A stretch of DNA of 9,389 nt from Candidatus Zixiibacteriota bacterium (GTDB taxonomy: Bacteria; SM23-81): contig DAOVRJ010000083.1 of NCBI GenBank assembly GCA_030628225.1, positions 1-9,389 of the forward strand, written 5' to 3'. The translations under genes and the position numbers were made by a program. A model generated the notes under the pieces. It saw nothing but the letters and a program-made list of their open reading frames with translations, searched no databases and was not told where the DNA came from. This document shows positions 1 to 7,983 of the stretch, piece by piece (position 1 is the stretch's first letter; each line of letters begins with the position of its first letter).

Positions 1-2631
<2,631 letters not shown>

Positions 2632-2642
2632 GGCTGCGTAGG

Positions 2643-2701
2643 CTGGATGCTGGATGAAAAGATAGAACCGATCCTGGATCTTAGATCCTGGATGCTGGTT
2701 A
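2643..2701 (+). repeat. Degenerate heptamer array (CTGGATG/CTGGATC type)
   Basis: In the kdsA-kdsC gap, CTGGATG occurs twice in tandem (2643-2656). After 17 bases a second run of four heptamer units follows (2674-2701): CTGGATC, TTAGATC, CTGGATG, CTGGTTA. Parts of the second run are also self-complementary: 2671-2680 and 2684-2693 can pair as a 10-bp stem with one T-T mismatch and a TTA loop. No T-run follows, so it does not look like an intrinsic terminator. It resembles the short tandemly repeated heptamers known from cyanobacterial intergenic DNA; no function can be assigned. Confidence 0.6.
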
Positions 2702-2719
2702 AAGGCGAGAGGGACGGGG

Positions 2720-2730
2720 TATGATATCAT
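2720..2730 (+). promoter_or_regulatory. 10-bp perfect palindrome with overlapping -10-like hexamers
   Basis: ATGATATCAT (2721-2730) is a perfect 10-bp palindrome. It carries TATGAT (2720-2725) and TATCAT (2725-2730), each one mismatch from a sigma-70 -10 box. The best -35 candidate at normal spacing (TGGTTA, 2696-2701, 18-bp spacer) matches TTGACA at only three positions. It could be an operator or a weak internal promoter for kdsC and the genes after it, in the only gap long enough to hold one upstream of the lpt-rpoN part. The evidence is weak. Confidence 0.25.
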
Positions 2731-2758
2731 TCCGAGTTCCGCGCTCCGAGTTCCAAAC
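2731..2758 (+). repeat. Degenerate heptamer array (TCCGAGT type)
   Basis: Four consecutive 7-bp units read TCCGAGT, TCCGCGC, TCCGAGT, TCCAAAC. Units one and three are identical, giving a 10-base direct repeat, TCCGAGTTCC, at 2731-2740 and 2745-2754. This is a second heptamer family, different from the CTGGATG units about 30 bases upstream. A pyrimidine-rich stretch follows to about 2792, then the kdsC ribosome binding site. Confidence 0.55.
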
Positions 2759-2792
2759 TCATTCTTACATCCCTGATCTCTCTTCTCTACAC

Positions 2793-2810
2793 TAAGGAGG
2801 TGTCACCATC
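2793..2810 (+). promoter_or_regulatory. Perfect 10-nt Shine-Dalgarno and ATC start of kdsC
   Basis: TAAGGAGGTG (2793-2802) is complementary over ten bases to the consensus 16S rRNA 3' end. Seven bases after its GGAGG core (ends 2800) is ATC (2808-2810), in frame with kdsC. No ATG, GTG or TTG stands at a workable distance; CTG at 2814 is 13 bases away. The TAA within the site (2793-2795) is in frame with kdsC, so the gene cannot begin further upstream. Either an AUC start is used or an ATG has been misread. Confidence 0.65.
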
Positions 2811-3332
2811 GGTCTGACCCTCGGTCAGAAGGCTGCCCGGGTGAAACTGCTCATCCTGGATGTGGACGGCGTGCTCACCGGCGGGGAGATCATTCACGGA
2901 TCCGGGGGCATGGAGCTGAAGCATTTCTGCACCCGGGACGGGATGGCCATTGCCCAGGCCCATCGGGCAGGTCTGGCGGTGGCTTTCATCACCGGCAGGG
3001 CCTCCGAGGCGGTGATGGCCAGAGCTGCTGAGCTGGGGGTCAAGGATCTCTTTCAGGGATGCGCGGATAAACTGGAGGCTTACCGCAGCCTTTTAAAAAA
3101 ATATAATCTGGGTGACGATCAGGTAACCTTTGTGGGGGACGATCTTGTGGATTTACCGGCCATGAGCAGGGCTGGTTTAAAGGTGGCCGTGGCCAATGCC
3201 AGTGGTGAGCTGAAGGCGGTGGCCGATTACGTGACCATCGCCAGCGGAGGGCGGGGGGCTGTGCGGGAGATTGTGGATTTTCTGCTGGGCTGGAAGGAGA
3301 GAGAGGAGCCGGCGACCGTTGAGAGAGAGTAA
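2808..3332 (+). CDS. kdsC: 3-deoxy-D-manno-octulosonate 8-phosphate phosphatase (HAD family)
   Basis: Hydrolyses KDO-8-phosphate to KDO and phosphate in the cytoplasm, after KdsA and before KdsB. The product from the proposed ATC start is 174 aa, within the usual 165-190. HAD motif I is LILDVDGVLTGG with nucleophile Asp18 and acid/base Asp20; motif II lies in FITGRASEAV; the motif III Lys is in GCADKLEAY; motif IV is FVGDDLVDLPAM. The C-terminal GGRGAVREIVDFLL is typical of KdsC. There is no cap domain, as expected for this tetrameric C0-type HAD. The residues before VKLLILDVDG (GLTLGQKAAR) resemble KdsC N-termini, so translation probably starts at ATC 2808. GTG at 2841 is the conventional alternative (163 aa) but has no ribosome binding site. 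The family's usual LTDG is LTGG here, a mild change. kdsD follows after 16 bases. Confidence 0.93.
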   Translation: MGLTLGQKAARVKLLILDVDGVLTGGEIIHGSGGMELKHFCTRDGMAIAQAHRAGLAVAFITGRASEAVMARAAELGVKDLFQGCADKLEAYRSLLKKYNLGDDQVTFVGDDLVDLPAMSRAGLKVAVANASGELKAVADYVTIASGGRGAVREIVDFLLGWKEREEPATVERE

Positions 3333-3348
3333 AGCTAACGATAGGGAC

Positions 3349-4311
3349 ATGATCAGCATTGAGGGAGCCCGTCAGGTCATCAGGGAAGAGGCCGAGGCAG
3401 TGCTGCGGCTGGAGGACAGAATTGGCTCCGATTTCGAGAGGGCCGTGGAGCTCATCTTGGGTTGCAAGGGAAGGGTGATCGTCACCGGCATGGGGAAATC
3501 CGGGCACATCGGCCGAAAGATCGCCGCCACCTTAACCAGCACGGGCACGGCCGCCTTTTTTCTGCACCCCGCCGAGGGTATGCACGGAGACCTGGGCATC
3601 GTTCAGCGGAACGACTGCATCATCGCCATCTCGAAGAGCGGGGAGACGAACGAGTTCCATTTGCTGCTGCCCATCTTCAAGCGGCTGGGTGTGCCCATCG
3701 TGGCCATCACCGGCAACGTCAGCTCTCCCCTGGCCCAGAAGAGCGATGCGGTCCTGGACGTCAGCGTGCAGCAGGAGGCTTGCCCGAACAACCTGGCGCC
3801 CACATGCAGCACCACGGCCAGCCTGGTGATGGGCGATGCTTTGGCCGTAGCCCTTTTGTTGAAGAGGGGTTTCAGCCAGGACGATTTCGCCTTTCTCCAT
3901 CCCGGCGGCAACTTGGGCAAGAAGCTGATTCTCAAAGTGGCCGATGTGATGCACACCGGCAGCGAGGTTCCCATCGTTTCCGACACCGCCAATATGAAGG
4001 AGGCCATCCTGGAGATGACCTCCAAGCGGTTAGGAGTAACTGCCGTCGTCGATGGCTCGGGCCAGCTGAAGGGGATTATCACCGACGGGGATTTGAGGCG
4101 TCTGGTGGAGAGAACCGATACGATTTTCTCCCTCACCGCCGGGAAAACCATGACTCGCCGGCCCAGGACCATCTCCCATGATTCCCTGGCGGCCGAGGCC
4201 GTTAACACCATGGAACAGTACAATATCACCTCTTTGATCATCACCGACGGGGGAAATAAGCCCGTGGGCATCGTTCATCTACACGACCTCCTCAAGGCCG
4301 GTATAGTCTGA
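3349..4311 (+). CDS. kdsD: D-arabinose-5-phosphate isomerase
   Basis: Converts ribulose-5-phosphate to arabinose-5-phosphate, the KdsA substrate. The product is 320 aa, as in the KdsD/GutQ family. Residues about 35-175 are a SIS sugar-isomerase domain with VTGMGKSGHIGRK, AISKSGETNE and NLAPTCSTTASLVMGDALA. HPGGNLGKKL follows it, and then two CBS domains (about 197-255 and 262-320). Lys50, Glu102, Glu143 and His184 match in spacing the catalytic Lys59, Glu111, Glu152 and His193 that I recall for E. coli KdsD, so the enzyme should be active. ATG 3349 is chosen because conserved sequence begins there and the in-frame extension to 3271 only overlaps kdsC. Its ribosome binding site is poor (ATAGGGAC), so coupling to kdsC is likely. 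GutQ-type paralogues share this architecture, but the setting beside kdsA and kdsC favours KdsD. Confidence 0.96.
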   Translation: MISIEGARQVIREEAEAVLRLEDRIGSDFERAVELILGCKGRVIVTGMGKSGHIGRKIAATLTSTGTAAFFLHPAEGMHGDLGIVQRNDCIIAISKSGETNEFHLLLPIFKRLGVPIVAITGNVSSPLAQKSDAVLDVSVQQEACPNNLAPTCSTTASLVMGDALAVALLLKRGFSQDDFAFLHPGGNLGKKLILKVADVMHTGSEVPIVSDTANMKEAILEMTSKRLGVTAVVDGSGQLKGIITDGDLRRLVERTDTIFSLTAGKTMTRRPRTISHDSLAAEAVNTMEQYNITSLIITDGGNKPVGIVHLHDLLKAGIV

Positions 4312-4318
4312 GGAAACG

Positions 4319-5254
4319 ATGTCCAAAAAGCGACTAAAGAACTGGCTGATCTATCGTTTCGTCCGCATCCTGGTTTTCTGGGTGTCGCGCCTGCCCCGGG
4401 GTACGGCCTTGAGATTCTGCGGCTTTCTGGGCCTTTTGGCCTTCTTGGTCGTGAGGGATGCCCGGCGATTGACCGTGAAGAATATCTCCCGGGCCTTCGG
4501 CTGGCCAAAGGGACATCCTGGTCTGCTAAGAACGGCCCGCGGTGTGTTCGTCAACGCCGGCAAGAATTTAGCCGACATGATACTCTTACCCCGGCTGAAC
4601 GAGGCCGATATCGACCGGCTGGTCAGCGTGAACGGAGGCCATTATGTTGACCAGGCCATGGCGCAGGGCCGGGGAGTTATCGCCGTTACCGGCCACATCG
4701 GCAACTGGGAGCTATTGGCCGCCTGGTTCTCCATCAAGGGTTTTCCGGTGAACGTGATATTCCGCCAGGTCTATGACCCCCGTTTGGACCGGATGCTCAA
4801 CGACCTTCGCAAAAAGGCCAATGTAAAAGGCATTTCGCGAGATGCCGGAATCAAGGAGATGATCCGGGTGCTGCGCCGCGGGGAGGCTTTGGGCATTCTG
4901 ATGGACCAGGATACCAAGGTGCGCGGGGTTTTTGTTCCCTTCTTCGGCCGTGTTGCCCATACCCCCGTGGGCCCGGTAGTTTTAGCCATGAAAATGGGGG
5001 CCCCCATCGTGCCCATGGCCATTCACCGCCAGCAGGATGAGACCTATCTGATCACTGTAGAACAGCCTCTGAAACTCGTTTGCACCGGGAATCGAGAAAA
5101 AGATATTCTGGCTAACACGGCTGTCTGTTCCGCAGCATTGGAGCGCTTCGTTCGCATGGATCCTGCCCAGTGGGTCTGGATGCACGACCGCTGGAGAAAG
5201 AAGATGAGGGGGGAAGAGAAACTGGCTGCGGAGGAAATTTTTAATGCGCCTTGA
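4319..5254 (+). CDS. LpxL/HtrB-family lysophospholipid (lipid A) acyltransferase
   Basis: Probably adds a secondary acyl chain to KDO-lipid A at the cytoplasmic face of the inner membrane. The product is 311 aa, normal for the family (about 300). The N-terminus (about residues 10-48) has hydrophobic stretches around ILVFWVSRLPRG and FLGLLAFLVV that would anchor it. The catalytic H-X4-E motif is His126/Glu131 in VTGHIGNWELLA. Further family signatures are GILMDQDTKVRGVFVPFFG, TPVGPVVLAMKMGAPIVPM and the terminal QWVWMHDRWRKK. The gene begins seven bases after kdsD with GAGGA just upstream of ATG, and its end overlaps lptC by 11 nt. It sits between KDO synthesis and LPS export, which fits late acylation of KDO2-lipid IVA. 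Whether it is LpxL-like or LpxM-like, and its acyl-chain preference, cannot be read from the sequence, so no symbol is given. Confidence 0.9.
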   Translation: MSKKRLKNWLIYRFVRILVFWVSRLPRGTALRFCGFLGLLAFLVVRDARRLTVKNISRAFGWPKGHPGLLRTARGVFVNAGKNLADMILLPRLNEADIDRLVSVNGGHYVDQAMAQGRGVIAVTGHIGNWELLAAWFSIKGFPVNVIFRQVYDPRLDRMLNDLRKKANVKGISRDAGIKEMIRVLRRGEALGILMDQDTKVRGVFVPFFGRVAHTPVGPVVLAMKMGAPIVPMAIHRQQDETYLITVEQPLKLVCTGNREKDILANTAVCSAALERFVRMDPAQWVWMHDRWRKKMRGEEKLAAEEIFNAP

Positions 5255-5798
5255 GTTTGCTTCGTCCATCTTGGCCCTTTTTTTGCTATTTAACGTGACC
5301 GGGTGCCAGAAGGAAGAGCCGCCCCGCGTTGCCGAGGACAGCTTCCAGAATGCTCCAGAGCAAGTCATTGAAAATATGGAGGTTATCTTCACAGAACAGG
5401 GACGGCGGACCGGGGTGCTCAGGGCGGACTCGGTGACCGTCTATAGACAGGGCCAGGAGAAGAGGGGCAAGAGGATCCGGGTTGACTATTACGACCGAGA
5501 TGGTCAGCATGTCTCCACTCTTACCGCCAAGGAAGGAACTTATAATTCCGATGCTGAGGAGGTGGAGGCGCGGGGAAATGTGGTGGTGGTTTCCGAGGAC
5601 AGCACGCATCTGCAGACGGATGTCTTAATCTGGAGGAAACAGATTAACAGGATATTCACCGATTCCTTTGTGACCATCACCCGCGGGAAGAACACGGTGT
5701 CCGGCTATGGTCTGGATACTGACCCCCGGCTGGAGGATTTTCACATTCTGAGGAACTTGCAGGGCAGGATCGAGGACGTTCGCCGGATCAGCGAGTAA
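5244..5798 (+). CDS. lptC: LPS export protein LptC, predicted lipoprotein form
   Basis: LptC passes LPS from the LptB2FG complex at the inner membrane to the periplasmic LptA bridge. The product is 184 aa. Residues 1-20 form a short hydrophobic leader (SSILALFLLFNVTGC); Cys21 sits in a lipobox-like VTGC, implying a lipid-anchored protein rather than the single-transmembrane LptC of E. coli. Residues about 40-165 are the LptC/OstA-like beta domain, with AKEGTYNSDAEEVEARGNVV, LQTDVLIWRKQINRIFTD and the terminal VSGYGLDTDPRLEDFHI. The start has GGAGGA eight bases upstream, inside the acyltransferase gene. The leader has only one Arg and begins with acidic Glu4, so the lipoprotein call is good but not certain. 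An lptA gene, which usually follows, is absent. Confidence 0.88.
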   Translation: MRLEFASSILALFLLFNVTGCQKEEPPRVAEDSFQNAPEQVIENMEVIFTEQGRRTGVLRADSVTVYRQGQEKRGKRIRVDYYDRDGQHVSTLTAKEGTYNSDAEEVEARGNVVVVSEDSTHLQTDVLIWRKQINRIFTDSFVTITRGKNTVSGYGLDTDPRLEDFHILRNLQGRIEDVRRISE

Positions 5799-5808
5799 TT
5801 TTATCACA

Positions 5809-5830
5809 GCCCCTTGGTGGGGCGTCGCCC
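5809..5830 (+). other. GC-rich hairpin in the lptC-lptB gap
   Basis: GCCCC (5809-5813) and GGGGC (5819-5823) form a perfect 5-bp stem around a TTGGT loop. The right arm could instead pair with GCCC at 5827-5830 (GGGC 5820-5823, loop GTC), so two exclusive folds are possible. No T-run follows, so it is not a canonical terminator. lptB starts 23 bases later with a weak ribosome binding site (GGGA, 5841-5844). A role in RNA stability or in setting lptB expression is possible but unproven. Confidence 0.3.
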
Positions 5831-5853
5831 AGCACGGCTTGGGAAACTTATAA

Positions 5854-6579
5854 ATGGCCCGTTTACACGTGAGTAACCTGGTCAAGATCTATAACAAACG
5901 AAAGGTCGTGAACCGGGTCAGCCTGGAGGTAAAGCAGGGAGAGATCGTCGGCCTGCTCGGGCCCAACGGGGCGGGAAAGACGACCACTTTCTACATGATC
6001 GTGGGCATGATTCGCCCCGACGAGGGGCAGGTGCTCATCGACGACCAGGAGATCACCGGGCTGCCCATGTATCAGCGGGCCCGCAGGGGGATCGGATATC
6101 TGTCCCAGGAACCATCGGTTTTTCGGAAACTATCCGTGCGGGACAACATCATGGCCATCCTGCAGACCCTGGAGCTGAGCTCTCAGCAGAGAGAGGAACG
6201 GCTGGAGGTTCTCCTGGATGAGCTGGATCTGACTCCTCTGGCCGGCAACAAGGCCTACACCCTCTCCGGAGGGGAGAGGCGCAGGGTGGAGCTGACCCGT
6301 GCCCTGGTGACCAATCCTAAATTTTTGCTTCTCGACGAGCCCTTCGTGGGCATCGACCCCATTGCCGTGGAGGAGATCCAGAGGATCGTGGGCCGGCTTA
6401 AGGAAAAGGGGTTGGGGGTGTTGATCACCGACCATAATGTTCGCGAGACCCTGCAGATCACCGATCACGCCTATGTGATGGCCGAGGGGAAGATTCTCAA
6501 GGCGGGCACGGCCGAAGTTCTGGCCAATGACCCCGAGGCCCGCAAGATTTATTTGGGCGAGCGATTTCGACTGGATTGA
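5854..6579 (+). CDS. lptB: LPS export ABC transporter ATP-binding protein LptB
   Basis: ATPase subunit of LptB2FG, which extracts LPS from the inner membrane; cytoplasmic and membrane-associated. The product is 241 aa, the family's exact size. All ABC elements are present: Walker A GPNGAGKTTT (Lys42), the Q-loop in YLSQEPSVFRKLSV, signature LSGGERRRVE, Walker B FLLLDEPFVGIDP with catalytic Glu162, and the switch His194 in ITDHNVRETL. The LSQEPSVFRKL and DEPFVGIDPIAV wording is specific to LptB rather than to amino-acid transporters of similar fold. The partner permeases LptF and LptG are not in the window, which is usual. It lies 55 bases after lptC, where lptA would be expected, and six bases before rpoN, an adjacency shared with many proteobacteria. 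Confidence 0.97.
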   Translation: MARLHVSNLVKIYNKRKVVNRVSLEVKQGEIVGLLGPNGAGKTTTFYMIVGMIRPDEGQVLIDDQEITGLPMYQRARRGIGYLSQEPSVFRKLSVRDNIMAILQTLELSSQQREERLEVLLDELDLTPLAGNKAYTLSGGERRRVELTRALVTNPKFLLLDEPFVGIDPIAVEEIQRIVGRLKEKGLGVLITDHNVRETLQITDHAYVMAEGKILKAGTAEVLANDPEARKIYLGERFRLD

Positions 6580-6585
6580 GACATT

Positions 6586-7980
6586 ATGAAACTAAGTCTT
6601 CAACTTAAACTGCAACAGGTCCTGGCTCCTCAGCTGATTCAATCCCTTCAGCTGTTGCAGGTTCCTATTCTACAGCTGGAGCAGATCCTGAAACAGGAGC
6701 TGCAGATCAACCCCCTCCTGGAGGAGGTGGAGGAGATAGAGGAAGAGGAAGAGGAAGAGCAGCTGGAAGAGAAGGAAGATGAGGAGGAACAGGAGCCGGA
6801 GGAGGATAAGATTGACTGGGACGATTATCTTCAGGATGGTTACGACGGTGGCTATAACGTGCGGGCCGAGAGGGATTCAGAGGAATTTCCCGAAAGGGTT
6901 CCCGTTTCCCGGATGACCTTCTCCGAGCATCTCCTCTCCCAGCTTCATCTCACCAGCCTCTCTGAGCGGGAGTATCAGATCGGGGAATTCATCATCGGCA
7001 ACATCGATGACCGCGGTTACCTGACCATACCCCTGGAGGAGGTCGCCCGTATCCTGGACGTTCCCACGGAGGAATGCCAGCGGGTGCTAGAGGTCATTCA
7101 GACCTTCGAACCTGTGGGTGTCGGGGCGCGGAATCTGGCAGAATCTCTTCTGATTCAGCTCCGGGAACGGGGCATCGATAACCCGGTGGCCAAAGCCATC
7201 ATCGAGAATCATCTTGACGAGGTCGAAAAGAAAAGCTTTGCTCAGCTGGCCAAGGTCTTGAAGGTAAGCACTAGTCAGGTTCAGGAGGCCATGGAGCGGA
7301 TAAGCACTCTTTCCCCCAATCCTGGCTTCGGGTATGTGACCGTGGATGCCGAGGTCATCGTTCCCGATCTGCTCGTGGAGAAGGTGGACGACTGTTACGT
7401 GGTCATGCTAAACGACAGGAGCATTCCCCGACTCCGCATCAGCCCTCTGTACAAGACCCTGTTGTCCAAATCTGCAGGGACCCCCGAGGAGACCAGAGAT
7501 TACGTCAAGGAGAAGCTCAATGCCGCTCGCTGGCTGATCAAGTCCATTGATCAGCGTCGTTCCACCATGCTCAAGGTGATGAACTACCTGGTTTATGCCC
7601 AGAGAGGTTTCTTCGAAAAGGGAATATCCGAGCTCAAGCCCATGACCCTTCAGGAGGTGGCCGAAGCCACCGGACTGCACATCTCCACTATCAGCCGGGT
7701 GGTGAACAACAAATATGTGCAGAGTCCCCAGGGCATCCACGAGCTCAAGTACTTCTTCGGATCGAAGGTGGAATCCATCGGCGGCGAGGAAATTTCCTCC
7801 AAGAGCGTCAAGGATAAGATCACCAACATGATCGAGAAAGAAGATCCCCAAAGACCCCTCAGTGACCAGAAAATTACCAATATGCTCAAAGCCGAGGGTC
7901 TGCAGGTGGCCAGGCGTACCGTGGCCAAGTATCGAGAGCAGTTGAAAATTCTGCCGGCTAGATTTCGCAAGCGAGTATAG
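6586..7980 (+). CDS. rpoN: RNA polymerase sigma-54 factor
   Basis: Directs RNA polymerase to -24/-12 promoters that need AAA+ activators. The product is 464 aa, typical. Region I (about residues 1-47) is the Gln/Leu-rich activator-responsive segment: LQLKLQQVLAPQLIQSLQLL, ending in LQINPLLEE. Region II (about 46-80) is very acidic, almost all Glu and Asp. A core-binding domain spans about 105-300. The helix-turn-helix begins near residue 353 (TLQEVAEATGLHISTISRVV), and the RpoN box ARRTVAKYRE is at residues 442-451, near the C-terminus. All expected regions are present, so the factor should be functional. It starts six bases after lptB with almost no Shine-Dalgarno, which suggests coupled translation. 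The stop is three bases before the lipA ATG. Confidence 0.98.
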   Translation: MKLSLQLKLQQVLAPQLIQSLQLLQVPILQLEQILKQELQINPLLEEVEEIEEEEEEEQLEEKEDEEEQEPEEDKIDWDDYLQDGYDGGYNVRAERDSEEFPERVPVSRMTFSEHLLSQLHLTSLSEREYQIGEFIIGNIDDRGYLTIPLEEVARILDVPTEECQRVLEVIQTFEPVGVGARNLAESLLIQLRERGIDNPVAKAIIENHLDEVEKKSFAQLAKVLKVSTSQVQEAMERISTLSPNPGFGYVTVDAEVIVPDLLVEKVDDCYVVMLNDRSIPRLRISPLYKTLLSKSAGTPEETRDYVKEKLNAARWLIKSIDQRRSTMLKVMNYLVYAQRGFFEKGISELKPMTLQEVAEATGLHISTISRVVNNKYVQSPQGIHELKYFFGSKVESIGGEEISSKSVKDKITNMIEKEDPQRPLSDQKITNMLKAEGLQVARRTVAKYREQLKILPARFRKRV

Positions 7981-7983
7981 AGG

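Noticed and set aside
2632-2807. Intrinsic terminator, small gene or RNA gene in the kdsA-kdsC gap
   Set aside because: No stem followed by a T-run, no tRNA-like fold and no open frame with a ribosome binding site; only repeats, a palindrome and the kdsC leader are visible.
3271-3348. Upstream start for kdsD inside kdsC
   Set aside because: The extra residues are Arg-rich and unlike KdsD; ATG 3349 gives the usual length and N-terminus.
3462-4181. Plus-strand 239-codon open frame inside kdsD
   Set aside because: The product is Gly/Arg/His-rich without recognisable motifs and is an out-of-frame shadow of kdsD, whose catalytic motifs are intact.
3603-4271. Minus-strand 222-codon open frame opposite kdsD
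   Set aside because: Antisense shadow of a conserved gene, with no identifiable domain or convincing ribosome binding site.
6715-6830. Glu-rich GAGGAG repeats in rpoN as a DNA repeat or anomalous insertion
   Set aside because: An acidic region II of variable length is a normal feature of sigma-54, and the reading frame is intact.
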